DNA of 64,000 nucleotides from Plectrocnemia conspersa (lineage: Eukaryota > Arthropoda > Insecta > Trichoptera > Polycentropodidae), in assembly GCA_009617715.1 (NCBI GenBank), contig VTFK01000222.1, positions 248,001 to 312,000 of the forward strand, read 5' to 3'. The number at the start of each line of letters is the position of its first letter. Within the stretch, counting starts at the first letter, position 1. The notes beneath the pieces are model-generated. The model was not told the origin of the DNA, did not search any database, and saw only the letters and a program-made list of their open reading frames with translations. Shown here one piece after another: positions 48,181 to 62,700 of the stretch. Both the position numbers and the translations under genes were made by a program.

Positions 48181-51100
48181 GATATGTGTATCATTATGAA
48201 GATGTCGTACATTGAAACCACTAGAATTGAGCGATATTGGTATCACATTCCAAAATATCTTATGAAAAATGGATTCAATGCAACAATGTTAGTCAACACA
48301 TGGTGAGCCAATACAGACCATACAAAGGCTGTATAATTGATTTAAATAATATATTATGTATCTGAATTAATAAGAAGGGTATGTTGTACTATAAACTGCA
48401 GCCACCAAACCAAAATATCGATTCTAACAATTAATGCTTACAATTGACTGGAATAAAATATGCAATTTTAAGAAAAAGCAAACCACATACTTTTATAAAA
48501 TGAAATGTTAGGTTCTATTGCATTTACAATATATTCATTTAGTTAGACTTATACAATTCTTTAATGGTATATGATAAATAAAATCACAACTCTTTTTAAA
48601 CAATACATCCTAAAGGTATCGATTATTTGTCTCGACCTCTTTTTAATAATCTAAAATCCGCAAATAAATATGGATCAATACTATATTTTTCTTTGATGTT
48701 GTTACACACAATTGTATGTATCGCCAATATAGTAAGTAAATATATATTTAAGTACGCGTTAAAAATCAAGGTATTGTTATTGCTATGATGCTTAAAATAA
48801 GGAACAGATAAAAAAAAACAAAGCCTTCGAGGAATCCGCTATCTGAGAATCAAACATTTGCGGTTTCTTCTCCTGGTATATTATATAATTACATGGTTAT
48901 ATTATTTACATATTCTGACCTATTGGTAAAATAATATAATTTCATAAATAGATATCAAAAATATACTATGTATACTTACATTTATGATATACATGTACAG
49001 AATAATAATTTAAAAACACTGGTTTGATTTTTTTAAAGCACTTTATTTAAATCGTGAGTGCACGAATATTATATGAACAATTTTAGTACATATATAAATA
49101 TATTATATGTATAATAAAATAAATAGTATTGAACATGAGCCTCGATATGTTTACTCATATGACCGTTCAAAAACATATTTTGCATAGTTATTAGATTCAG
49201 ATACTTGCACCATATTTATTGCCATCCGTTCTATATTTTGCTAGTATTTTGAAATATCATATAATAATTCTTTACTGTTCCCTCTTGATAAAAATATTTA
49301 TTACATTGTATACAAGCCGCTTATTGTTTTTTTAGTTGCACAGTATACTGAAGAAAATGTTTCGATACTCTGCTGTTTTTATTTTTTTTATTTTATATTT
49401 TTTGTGTACTCTTTCTGAAGTACCGCCAACTGAATTATATCTGAATTGTATACGAATGGTATATTTACTTTATTATTGTCCTTCGTGTTGATAAAGAGAT
49501 CGAGATAAATTAAAATCGAGCTCATACATATTTGATGAATATTGAACTACTTCCACTCATAGATATTATATTGTATGTATTCAATAAAAAAATACCATCA
49601 AAATTTATTTGCTTTAAATCTTTAACCGCTAGTTAAAACATAAGTATTAATTGTAACTATTGTCCAAAATCGCTAACAAACTTCTTCGAAAAGCATACCA
49701 TTTTATACATAAATATATTATATTTATCAATATAGCCCTAATAATAAATATGATTTATATACACTTAAAGGGCTATACATAATTATATTATAAATCTTAC
49801 GAAAATTGCCGAAAAGCCATCAATAAAAAAGGTGACGAAAAATATAATAACATATAACCATTAAAGCGGTGAACAAGTATTACCTGACAAAACGACATTA
49901 AGCCAACATTGCACGGCATGTTTCTCCGTTAAAATGACTATTATTCATACATAAATAAAAACAATAAACACGGCAAAAAGCATTATAATACTACACGTTA
50001 ATTTAACACATTACTTGCGAAGCCTAGACATTCCGTTTTCAATTTAAAAGTTTTGATTATTAAAAAAATATATAATACGTTTAGAAATTACTTTTCGCGC
50101 AGACATAAACTTCGTACATATATACCTATAGTACGCTGAAAAGTTTCAATAACATCGGTTAAACTAGTTTGGTCCTCCAACAGTTTCAGACCATTATTAC
50201 TTTTTGATGCAGTTTTAATCAGCGCATAGCCAGTGATAATGTACGTGTCGGAGAATTAAATTCCTTGAACTATTAACGTGTATTCGCTTCACTAATTTTT
50301 ATTATTAGATAATAACGTTACATATAAACATAATAATATATAAAACTGCAGTTTATATAAAAGTAAATAAACACCGACCAAACCCGAATTTTTATTATTA
50401 ATGTACCTCTAGGTTATTACTATGCACTATTAATGAACTATAGTAAATTATTACTGACGCGCTATTATTGCACAGTAACTTCTTAAATTAAATTATTAAA
50501 TTTTGATTTTGTATAAAATTAAAAATTATATATATTATATACTAATTTTAATCCATACATTTTGTTTTAATAATAACATATTTATTTAGACAAAAAAAAT
50601 AGGATTATGTGCATACTATTTCATTAAATTTTTATTACTTATATTTAAGAGCATTGTAAATTAGAGGCTTCTAAAGATTTTTTTTGCTCACTTAGATTAA
50701 AATGGCTAACAACTTTTCTGAAATTTTGTATAATCGACACAATATTTTATTCGATGATAGCTGAAGGATTCGCCACATAATCAATAGCAGTGTTTTTTGT
50801 TTTAAATACGTTAGCAGCATTGTCTTGGGTTTTTATGATAGTCGTTTAGATGCAATCGATTATTGAACTGTAAATGGTACGTATAATTACTTTCAGGGTA
50901 GAAAAAATATTATTTCCAAACACGATAGTATTGTTATGAATATATGTGAAACTTAATAATTAATATATAAATTGTCGATTTTTTTTCTCGACTATTACTA
51001 GGGCAAAGTTTTCTATGAAAAACCGAGAGCTCTCCAAAACATATTTAAATAATTGAAATAAATATTTTATATTAAAGCTAATGACGCAAAATATTTTTTA

Positions 51101-51506
51101 TACAAATTACGGGTACGTTATATTATAGGTACTTACATTTTACTTTATAAAACTTTACGCCGTTATGTTATGTAGGCGATGAAAATTTTAAATGCGGGCG
51201 AAGCTAAAATTCTTGGTGAAACTTCGTTGCGATTTCGACTGTAAAATTACCGGTTATTCTTTTGCGATTTAATTACAGACGAACTTGGTTTCACAGTTGT
51301 ATACATACATACATATTTCAATATATATTATTATTCAAAAGTATATTTTTTTGCATATTTTTTAAAACTTTTCCACGTAATTACATACGATCTCATCGAG
51401 CATAAAACTTTTGCATAGCCACAATATATGATACACAATGAGCGAACATCTCTTTATTTCTTTCTCTTGGATCATTTGATTATATATTGTAGGGCATCTG
51501 CAATAT

Positions 51507-51792
51507 CTAGGGGATATAAAAACCCTTCGGAAAAGCAACACAAAGGATATTGGCTAGGGCTCGGCCTAATAATTGCACGCGTGTATGTAATTGCAATGGC
51601 GTGACTGCAATTTTCCCCGTTTCGTATACTATGCAATTTTCCGGCCCGTCATACGCCGGATTGTCTGTGTGGAAATGCGAAAGTAGATCGTTTAAATATT
51701 CACCAGTATTCTGTGTTATTAAGTTCAAATTAAATTTGAGAATTACTTTAGCAAACTTTCATGGATTTTTATTATTTAAGGGTGCTTATTAA
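51507..51792. other. Overlapping unidentified open frames on both strands
   Basis: The minus strand is open over 51507-51728 (contains NLITQNTGEYLNDLLSHFH and ENCIVYETGK) and the plus strand over 51550-51792. The minus frame has a more ordinary amino-acid mix than most frames in this window, and the underlying DNA is less AT-rich. I recognise neither product. No strong acceptor or donor brackets either frame, so they may be chance openings in a conserved noncoding block. Confidence 0.2.
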
Positions 51793-52511
51793 ATTATGTA
51801 ATAAATTGTTATGTAGTAATATTTTACATTGTATTTAATACTAGTTTGTGGCGGTGAAAAATCGCTTAATTTTTTATAAAAATTTGCAATATAAAGAACT
51901 TAATTATACATAAATAAAAATACAAAATGCTTTTACCATATTCAAACCAAACAATGTCGCTGTGTAAATATATTAAATTATATTTCACTTTATATACTTT
52001 TAATCAGTTTTAATATTAGTTTTTTTTTTATATAAACTTATTTATTCATTATATATCAAGAACTGTTTTCCATTATTGTAATGAACGTCGTTGTTCATTA
52101 TCGTGGTAATAGACAACCCATTTTCTGTTTGATAATTAAGATCTCAGGGATTTTCAAAGCAGTAATAAACAGTTGTTATTTATATTTGTTTTGCTCTATA
52201 AACATCTAAATGTACAATTATAATTATCTCATGATAATAAACATATTTTTTTTATTAACTTAATATATTATATAGGTTTTCGCATTAACATATAATATTT
52301 ACTACGCGCTTAAAGATATTTTATTATTTTTATTTTAATTTTTTTAATTAATTAGTTAATGTTGAATATTAAGCACGTCACTTTATTCTCATTTTTATAT
52401 ATATTATTACAAAAAAATATTCTTAGTAATAAAATAGTATTCTTTAATTTAATATAATTTGAATTTTAAGGACGAAGAAATGTGACTTTAGAGCTAAAAA
52501 AACTGTCTATT

Positions 52512-52739
52512 TTATAGACATATATAAATAACTACACATTTATATATAAATAAAATTATAAATAGGAGGTATTGGTATTTAGGAGTCTTCGCTGGCATGT
52601 CGATTTGTATTATTGTCAGCTGTGAATTATCGTGATGTGTTCTCGCGATGCTTTCTGATATATCTTGTGTCGATGTCTCTGGGCTCATCTCTGCTGCTGT
52701 GACGTCTATGTCACAGCAGCAGAGATGACGTGGTGTCAT
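52512..52739 (-). other. Unidentified open frame overlapping a perfect hairpin
   Basis: The minus strand is open here and begins with ATG at 52739. The polar segment reads DIDVTAAEMSPETSTQDISE and is followed by RTHHDNSQLTIIQIDMPAK before it runs into low-complexity hydrophobic residues. The composition is unlike the usual AT-rich noncoding frames here, but I know no family with it. It may be a remnant of a transposon protein. The perfect hairpin at 52685-52728 lies inside it. Confidence 0.25.
52685..52728. repeat. Perfect 19-bp hairpin, 6-base loop
   Basis: TCATCTCTGCTGCTGTGAC at 52685-52703 is the exact reverse complement of GTCACAGCAGCAGAGATGA at 52710-52728, with loop GTCTAT. The stem is GC-balanced in AT-rich DNA, so it is not a chance AT pairing. 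It is shorter than a usual animal microRNA precursor (stem of about 30 bp or more). A recent inverted duplication or part of a dead fold-back element is the simplest reading. Confidence 0.85.
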
Positions 52740-54259
52740 ATGACATATTTTATAATGCTCGGGACAGCTTTGGCGAATCTAAGATGAAGATATTTATAAG
52801 CCAATGCATCTCTTCTTGAATACTATTAAAAATAAACGCTTCAGATAGATAACCATGAGTAAATAAAAATAAAATTAGGCGCAGGGTATAATGTATTGTC
52901 TAGCTAACGCGTTTCCTTTCCAAATAAAGAGTAAAATATATATGGGTGATAAACGCTTCCGAATGGATGTACTATTATATTAGTCTTTCTTTATTTACTT
53001 AGGAGACGTGTTTTCGTTTGTTAAAAATGGTTGTTAGAATGACTTCCAAACTTTGAAAGAAGAAATTGTTTTGGTGTTTAAAATTTCCACAAAAGTAATG
53101 AATACGCATCATAAATATTCGTAAAACAGATGATAATAAAAATAATTATACATATTATTTGAAAAAACAATGAGTGTTACATTAAAAATATCAAATGTAT
53201 TACACCAATTCAGTTAGAAAAAATTTAGAAGCACTCCATTGAAAAAGTCAACTTTATTTCACAATTAATTTAATGATTTGTAAAATAAAGGTCGACTTTA
53301 AAAATATTTATTATTTAATTCTTAAATTAAAAGCAAAAATCAAAAACGTTCTGTAGGTTACATATACGAAATGTGTTGCGCCTTAAAAAAACGGTTCAGA
53401 TGCTCACTCCTGCGATTGGTAGCCTAATGGCATAATAACAATGGTATTATGCGAATGATAAAATGTTTTATCTATCACGCATCCTTTTCAAGCAATAAGT
53501 ATTTTTTCCGGTACACTTGGTTAAATGATTTTTCAGCATGGATGTGCTATTAAGTTTTTCATATATTCTCAATTAATAACGCAATTGTTTAGTCACGTGA
53601 TATCTATTCCATTTTAGTGAATATATTTGTTATCTCTGAATCTCTAAATTAAAACTATACGTGTAGTTTGTTGAAACTTAATAATTTAGAAATATTAAAA
53701 TTAGTGTAATTAAATTTGTAATTGCCACCTATTTATATTATTATTGTCTATGATTAATTAAATATTTCCGCAGTTTTTCTGTAAATTTTATATTAAATTA
53801 ATAAACGAGCTTTAGTACAAAAGGTAGAATATAAACGTGCTGTCATAAAATCCTTTCAGTTTTTCCTTTATTTACGAAGAAAAGCACGTTTTGTGCTTAT
53901 ATATATTACTAAGACTTAAAACGTTCCAATATATTTTTAATATTTAAAAATAATAATAAAACTAAATTAAATTATTACCATTTTATTTTAATTACATTAT
54001 ATCAATTTGTGTAATAAAATATATTTATAATAACAAATTAAAAATAGTCTATATTAATAAAATCGAAAATTAAATATGAATATTAGAGACAACTATTTTT
54101 TTTTCTTTTAATTTTTCTTTATCAAGTACATTTTTGTTGTTGATTTATCAAAAATAGATGCGAAATTATATATTTAAATACTATTACAGTTATGAGGTAT
54201 TTTATTACCTAAATATATTTATTAATAGAAATACGATAGTGTAGTATTATATAAGGTGA

Positions 54260-54690
54260 CATAGCACAAAGGCGTGCCATCGCGGTTATTTATTAATTTT
54301 ATGGAATTAAACTAGATGCGACCGCAATTTTACGTCTGAGCTAAACAATTCATCAGGCCCTAGATGCTGCGGTCCATCGTCACCGTTTGTTACCGGGACA
54401 ATATCGTCGCTGAATCTATTGCGATTCGGACCTGGATTCATTAATTTTGATCTGCTACTCATCGGTTATCTTGGCTACGCTTCGGGCTGATAATTAAGTA
54501 TATTGTTCTTCTGCTCCTTTGTTGTGTTGTTGTCTTTTGATCGATGACGTTGCGCTTTACCGTCGTTTTGTTAATTAATTGTTGAGAACGCCTGATTATA
54601 TTGTTATATGAAGGATCGTTTTGCCAGACGTTGAGTTGATCTGATTCGCCCGAGAGCTATTTAATACGACAACAAACAATCGCACTAATG
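54260..54690. promoter_or_regulatory. Balanced-composition block, possible conserved noncoding element
   Basis: About 430 bp with ATGCTGCGGTCCATCGTCACC and CTTGGCTACGCTTCGGGCTG words and several TTAATTA-type sites, in AT-rich DNA. No coding frame. One of the best enhancer candidates in the window by composition, without direct proof. Confidence 0.25.
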
Positions 54691-57069
54691 AGGTAATGTA
54701 TCACCTCTCCGAATATGTATTGTGTCTGAGCAAAGACGGGAAAGAATAAGCCAATTTTGGAAGTAACATAAGCAATTTGAACTCATTAGTGAGATAGGCA
54801 ATATGTGCCATTAAATCACATTACAGAAAAGAAATACATTTGAGACGGTCTATATTTGGTTAGGCAAGAAAATGAGCAAGGTTTATTTAGTTATTAATAT
54901 GATGATATGCTAAGGAGCTTTGTAATGTGCAACACCAAGCGTTTTTTTTTTAAACAGTGATTGTCAATTTTATGTGAGTAGTCATCGTTCTGCTATGCGA
55001 CAGACTGCAGTGCTGTAAATTCCTAATCATTCAGTTGAGCTAAGTATACATCAACATAGAGTTTTGATGCTGAATATCATAATTTTAACACAGCGTCAAT
55101 ATTTAATACGTGCGTCTCCACGTCTCAAAAAGTTCGACACGTGTATTATACATTAAATATTGATATCGAGTATCGATTTCAAATCTGGCCTCGTGAAATT
55201 TACTTAGATTTAGCCCAACGCCCCCGAGAAATAAATGTGTATGAGGAGTAGAGAACTGTTGATAAAGCACTCAGCAGATTGATATCTGCCGCGCGAATTT
55301 GTTTTTCAAAGGCGTTTCAGTATTCGTACGGGGACCCTCCAGCGACAATATTTAAATGGTTTTACGTTTGATTCTCTATTCAGACTTAACGCGGAAATAG
55401 AAGCGAGGGGTGTAGTCTTGGAGACAAAAATATATTCAGCGAGCGAAAAGAAAAAGTATATGAATTCTCTAAGAAAAAATCTTAAGGCGAAAAACGACCA
55501 TCTCGTATGAAATTCGAGCACGCGTCTATTTATTGAGATATTTGCACTAGAGCGTTTTTCAATATTCAACACGTGAAAGGGTGTACATGAAAATGTTTTT
55601 TTGTGTTCCTCAATAAATAATCGAATATAATATAGATATACTCGAGATTCTATACTAGCATAATTTAGCTATAAATAAAATATGAAAATCTGCTGAAAAA
55701 AGGTATTTTTTTTTTATAAAGTTATACTTTAATATCGTATAAAAGGTTATATTTTTTAAAGTTCACATGAGCACCATTTTATATATAATAGCTTTGACGG
55801 CGTTTGTTCTCAGTTATATCGTATCTGTTAGCACATTGTTTTATCCTGCAATACATAATATTTATTAGAAGAGAAGCAAGTCATATTGATCAACCGTATT
55901 ACTAACTTATTTATTGCCATGGCGAATATATTGAAAATTAAATGGCTGCAGTTTCGATATAGGGTCAATAAAAACTCTCTGAAGTGCTGCGTAAATGCTG
56001 CTTTGAAGGCTATAAAAACAGCGGACATCAATGGTAGCCATTTTATAAATGATGAAAGTCCGATAAGACGATGGTAAAAATCTGCTGCCAACTTTGCTCT
56101 GGTCGACGACTCAAGATCCACCGTCTTGCGTCGCTCAAAACCGTTAGTATCCCTGGCGCCTAGCGGTTTTTTAAAACTTTTAAGAACGCATGACTCACTA
56201 ATATTTTTTCTATAAACCAGCGCTCTCAGCCTTTTTTAAAAAATCGTAATTGCGATTTATCAAAAAAAAAACAAATACAAAAAATGGAATTAAAAACAGA
56301 ATTTATATATTTTATTATTGAATAACCGTCTTTTAATAGTCAAGAATCTGATATATATATATATTTATAATTTTATAATGCTTTAATGTAACTGTGTTTG
56401 TATTCTGACTTGTTAGCCTAAGCAACAACGTGTTGTTATTATTCAAATTTGTGTTTACTTCAAAGAGAGTAAGGTAAGCAAAATATTTAAATTATGAAAT
56501 ATCATTTACAGTTTTATTTATTTAGTCTTAAGTAACCTCAATAGAAGGAATATATGTATTGTATGTATGTATTTACACAACATCTGTTGCGCATAATATA
56601 TTAATTAATTTTCAATAGTAACGATATTGTTTCGAGTTATATTATTTGGTAGAAGTGTTGAAGCAGCAAAATGCGATTGTTTGGGGAAAATCAATCAAGA
56701 GTAAATGTTGCAAATTAATGGCTCATAGCGCCTGTAATAATATAATACACACAAAATACAGTGAATATAATTTATGGTTTACTTTATGTGATAATACATA
56801 ATAGTATTAGATTAAAGCTATTACACACAATGAGATCAAATCTGGGCACAACGATAAAGGAGTTGAAATTTAAAATTGCTATTTATTATGACACCTAAAA
56901 TGCCTCCATTATTGCTTAATTATAATTTATGGCATCCTTCACGAGGCAATAAAATCGTCATGTCTATAACTCACGAAAAATGCGCTTATCTGCGATCTTT
57001 TATCTAAATTGGAACGCGACCCCTGGCGTGTGAGGGGTGTCTTTTTATTATGAAAAATAAAATTTTCTG

Positions 57070-57093
57070 CGGTTATAAAATAATTTATAACCG
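57070..57093. repeat. Perfect 10-bp palindrome with 4-base loop
   Basis: CGGTTATAAA at 57070-57079 pairs with TTTATAACCG at 57084-57093. It lies in a balanced-composition block (56930-57190). Confidence 0.7.
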
Positions 57094-59369
57094 AAAAATC
57101 GTTTCGCAAACTTTCGAGAAGACTATGTGTATAGTATAATACGTAGATATTTGCATGAAACGCCGAGCGGCTATAACTTTGAATCATGAAAGCGACTTCC
57201 TTGTTAAATTTTTATATATGAGATCGTCAAATAGGTATTGAATTTTTTTACATAAATCGAAAGAATACACTTTGGCATTCAGTTATAAATTTATATTTTT
57301 CATTGTACGTATGAAAGGATAATATTTATATAAACAATGATTATAAATTGAGTTAAAAATATAGTGATACACTAAAGGTATAGGTATATACTTATTTCTA
57401 GTAATTAGGATAAAGCGTGTTTATTAAATCACATGAGCACTGTTAATGTGCCTATAATTAAGCATTTCATTACACTTCAAAGAGCATTATAAATGACTTT
57501 CATTGTAAGAAGACATATAAATAATTAACCTTAAATATCTAGCTTCTCACAAATTCTAGAATGCAATATTCGCAATAGCACGTCGTAGCTCTTGCTGAAA
57601 TATAACATTTTCGTCGTCGTATTATTATTTTTTTATTATATTATTTCACCCAAAGACATGTGAGGCCAGTTGTTTCTAAACGATACGCTCGCTCATCCAT
57701 ACTCGCACCCTTTTCTGTGGTGCACGTCAGTGGGGGTGAAAAAGAGGGTGGTTGAGGCTCAAGGTGTAGGAGTTAAAGGTGTTTTTGATGAAAGGAGCCT
57801 AGGAGCCGGGTTCTTTCAGCGACAGTGTAAGTGCTCTTTGTGTTCCTACACTACAGCTTTTTTACAACGCTCTCTCTCAGGCCCAGTGTGTGTACTCTTT
57901 CTTCCTTTTTTTCCGTTCTTTTTTGTATCGCATGATCATGCAATGTAATTTTATACACACCCAACTACGTGACGGGCCGTCTACGTGTACATGTATTATT
58001 ACGTAATGAAACACTTTTTAACGACGCGAAAAATCACTTTCTGTTTTTGCATATTGAACGACGATTTAAATACACAATCAGGCAGTTATGAGAAGATCCT
58101 TTTCAAACTTTGACGCGCGCGATATAAGCTGACATGATCCTTGTTCGGTCCGTTATAAACCCCTACTTGTTTTGTGTGTTTGTGAATTTATATACTGCTG
58201 TGCATATGTTGTCAATGGGGACATATATTTTTAGCATCCCTTTTAATACATTATAACATTTATTATTATTGTTTCATTACGGTAAAAATATGTGATTTCA
58301 TAAATTAGCCTGTATATACATATATAAATTTCATTACCTTTCACTACATTTTACTAAACTCCTAATTGTATATATAATACAAATAATAGCACAGTATAAA
58401 ATTATAAAAATATTAATTAAAAGATAGTGACATAAAAAAATAAGAAATAAATACATTTAAGTTGTATTTCCACCCGAGTCCTAGTCACGTTGCCGCAATT
58501 ATACTTTATAAAGCATTAGGTTGTCACTAATGAACTCATTTTGTTAGGCGTATCATAATCAATCAACTTCATATTATACGTCAAAAAATATTCAGACAAA
58601 ACAATCAAAGTCTATGCACGTTGGATGCTCAAAAAAATAAGTTTTTTATGTGACGTTTGAAGCCTTTAGACCGATATTTAATTAAAAAAGCGCTTCTTCT
58701 AAAAAAATATAAGCTTATACAAACTTAATTTAAAATATGATTGCTAGGTGTGGAGTAATGACAAAAATACATTTTTTTTTCTAAATTACAAGCTCAAAAA
58801 ATTAAGCTATGAAAATAATATACAATTTAGTTAATAATAATGTTCACAGCGTATGATATTTATACGAATAAAATTTAAATGTTTTGGAGTTGACCCCGTT
58901 ATTAATTTTTAAGCATAAGCAAGCTGAATTAATCAGCTGAAAAAATAATTATATAAAAATAGCTAAATCTGATAAATTAAAAAAAATATGGGATTTGATC
59001 CCAAATCTTTCGGTATCATACTGGTTTTAATTTTTTATATTTTTTATTCAACGCACATTGTATTTACTATTATTTTTAAAATTAATCATAAAATTCATTG
59101 ACTGTCTCAACGCTTACAATTTTTTTTATTTTTAGTTTGGTGACAATGTGTGATTTTTCATTATTTTATTTATTACGAACGTTTAAATTTTTTTATGTTA
59201 TTTTATTTAACGTGAATAATTTTTTTGCTACAATCAATGAATTGAATTCATAGTTTTCGGTAAAAGAAATTCTTTTACTAGAATTGTATTTTTACTTTAC
59301 GAATATCCCTCGTATATACCGTATTACATGGCATCTATACATACATGTGTTTTAAGGTAGATATAGAAG

Positions 59370-59790
59370 GGATAAGGGCCTATATTGTAGGTCGAATTGC
59401 CGAATCTACCAAAGATTTAAATATAGGATATCTTAATAGCAGAATAAGTGGCAAGAAGCGCATGCAACCTTTCAAGGGAAGCGGCCCCTAAGGGTTCTCA
59501 GTTTGAGAACGGATGGAGCGGAAGGGGCTGGAAGCCCTCATAAATACTTTAGTTTCCCTTCGAAACGGGGAAGATGGGGAGCTAAAGCACAAAGGAACAG
59601 GCGGCCGACGCCGGCTAATATTGAATCAGCCTTTTAATAATTCGCCGAGCCAATTGATTTTTGCGTATTGAGGTGAAGCTCACAATATTGCCGAATTCTT
59701 ATCTCGATAACGCCTGCCACACTCCATTCACTCTCAGAGAAATGAAACATCTTCTCTCCCGTCCCACCTGACCGAATTCCGCCTATTTTT
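59370..59790. promoter_or_regulatory. Balanced-composition block, possible conserved noncoding element
   Basis: About 420 bp with GGAAGCGGCCCCTAAGGG, a nearby GAGAAC inverted pair, and AGGCGGCCGACGCCGGC. Contains CCGAATTCTTATCT at 59690-59703, shared exactly with 17128-17141. No coding frame. Regulatory role inferred only. Confidence 0.25.
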
Positions 59791-62700
59791 CATACGAAAT
59801 CTCGGAGGTGGATAAATAAAAAAATCCCATTATTAAATCCGATGCCTTGGATCAGAAATGTATACTTTACATAAAAAAAATACCAAAAAGTACAAAGATT
59901 TTTTTTCTATTATAGCATTAGATACATGATATTATACTAACATATTTTTTTTTGAAATAAGTTTATATATTTTAAATTACACTGTTAAACAAGATTTACC
60001 TGTATTGATATTTTTTTCTAAGCAAGTCTCGCTTTTTAGATATTTTTGAATATCATCTGCACAAGTTTTTCTTAGTACAAAATATGCAAAAATCTTTTTA
60101 TATATCAGGTTAACAATTATATATTGCTTAAAAGCATATTTTAGTTTATTCATTTAGGCTTTTGACTAATACAATACAGTTATATATTTGTTGATTGCAA
60201 ATAATATAAATAATTTTTAACCTAAAGTACATTAAAAAAATATATAATTATCAAAAGCAATTGTAATTCACTGAGTTAAAATACTATTTATTACTATACA
60301 GACACTAGGTAATTATTAATTGAAAACAAGGATGACGGTTTTACTAATTTTCATGTACATTTATTATGGAGGTAAGTAATTAAAGTCAAAAATAGTCTCC
60401 TTATTCATAATACATTATTATTTTATTTGCCACGTTTCCCAGTAGATTAAATTCGTGGAATTTAATGACCTAGTTTAATATAACACTGAATTTATTACAA
60501 AGAAATGCAGTAAATAAAAAATAACTACTTCCACGTTATGTTAGCATAACTTTTAAACTATTCGGTCTTCTAAAAAGGTATTGCAGCTAAATACAAATAA
60601 AGATTGATATGGCTAATAAAATTAAGCAAAGCCAATATACATATGTATAGTATTCTTAAATAAAATATATTTACAGATGGATAACATCGAATCTTTAGTC
60701 AAAATTTGTTTCATGTAAAAATTTTATCACTTAAATTTATTTATTAAATTATACATTGAAACAATTATCATTAATATTTTAATATTAGGTGATCACTAAA
60801 TGAATGGACTTTATATTCTAATATTTAAATAAAAACATTAGGCTAAAAATTTCACGATGGTTGATTGAAAAAATAGCTAACTACGCTCACTAAAAAAATT
60901 AGTTATGCACTATAAAACTCTAAAGCATGACTAACAATAAAATTTTGGTTATTTTGTGATCACTTGTAAACAGAAGTTGAATTGTTCTATAACACGACAA
61001 TACGCATTTTCATATTGCGAAATTTACTCTCAATAAAGTGTATCTCATCCACCTTATTCTCCAAACCTTTCTCTTTCTAAATACCATTTATTTTAATCTG
61101 TGCAATATTTCCTAGACGAAAAAAATCAAAATGCAGACGATGTATAAAGGATCTTTAAAAATAAATAATGCTTTAAGTCAATAAAATAAAAATAAATTAT
61201 ATTTTAAATCATTAATTAATATTTTTATATTAAAAAACAGATATGTATCAGATGTGTTCAATATAAACTTTATTTTTAAAATAAATAAATTATATTATAT
61301 AATATATTATATTTTTAAAGTCGTATATCACACGGAGGGTTGTAATACGTATCCGTTTGACATGTAGTAGATCAAATGCAATATTTACGAACATCCATAA
61401 ATCACCATATAAACTTTCTTATTATATCTCCTCAACCATGTGTTATATTGAATTTCCTGCAATATTTTGCATGGTATTTTTTACGCAAATAATAATAATT
61501 TGTATTTGATATGTCGAATAATCTTACTAAGCAAATAATATTAAATCAGTACGCATCCTCTACAAATAATATCGACATATTTTACTAATGTGTTTTATAT
61601 AAAATATATCATATTTTTATATTTTGGTTCAGCAATACCACAATTCGAGGGGGCAGGCGTCTTGTTAATGTCATTAGACCAAGTTCCCGGAGGGAAACAT
61701 AAAACATAAAAGCGTATGATGGAGCAAACGAAACATAAAATCAACAGCACATACCTCGGACTGGAAGACAGCCGGATACGAGGGATGATGGTGGGTCGTT
61801 TCTTGGGGTGGTAATTTTTAGCTCCCTTCGCGCGACGCTCAGAATTAAATGTATGAACGGAATTAAATGGATATATACGGATAAAAGACATTGTGTGAAA
61901 AGCCAGTCATGATACTAGACAAGCCTTGATATAATGTATGTAGTACACAGAAACATGCACGCTAACATTGCTTAGAATTTTGTATAAAAAATGTATACAT
62001 AAATGCAATTTACGTGTGTAAATCCAAAATGCACGAGCTAACACGACATTTCGTGTAATTGATATGGTTTTTGAATCGACATCATGTTTGAAAGTATGAT
62101 GGTATTTTATTTTTATGATCAACAATATGGTTTTCATACATAAATAACAATGGCAAAGCTTCGACTACATGTGTTATAAAAAACTAACATAGATTTAAAA
62201 TTATATATGACGGATTACACTGAAAGATATACAAAATAAATTTGTATATGCATACTACCATTAAAGTAATAAGAGCTATTTAGACTACATTACTTTTTTT
62301 ATGTTACATTACTGTTTAATACTTAAAACTATTTATACTTTGCTGTCAAATTATTTAAAAAAGGTTTATTTATTTAAAATTGTTTGTAGCTTAAAACAAG
62401 TCTAACTTATAAGTAGTAAACAGCTGTGTGAATCAGTTTTGAGAATAGGATTTGATTAAATATAAATTATTAAATGCTTTTCTATAAATGTAAAAAATCT
62501 CTATTAAACTACAGATATATACATTTATATCCGGTGCAAAATTAAATTATTCACCTAGTCGACCTTTTTCCGTCGACAAGAACGATGCTATTTTTTCCTA
62601 GTCGTTTCCTTCAACGACATGGCGATGATTAATGCCTGCCAGAAGAGTGGAAACGTACTTTGCACTAAATGAAACCTTCTCCATCGCTTTGGAACTATTT

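Larger units (their letters stand above)
45501..54200. other. Region 5' of the signal exon: no supported gene (part 2)
   Basis: AT-rich noncoding sequence. Contains a 14-bp perfect hairpin (46358-46391), a dispersed repeat copy (47370-47476), balanced blocks at 46020-46160, 47780-48180 and 51500-51760, and a 19-bp perfect hairpin (52685-52728). The 51500-51760 block is open for about 70 codons on both strands but matches no family I recognise. Confidence 0.5.

Noticed and set aside
52685..52728. microRNA precursor
   Set aside because: The stem is only 19 bp with a 6-base loop, shorter than usual animal pre-miRNAs, and flanking sequence does not extend the pairing.
55828..56121. Minus-strand frame of 97 codons, considered as a mariner-type transposase end
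   Set aside because: No DDE-type motif or alignment to a transposase family could be made by eye; the plus strand is also open, so a chance opening in a balanced block is likelier.
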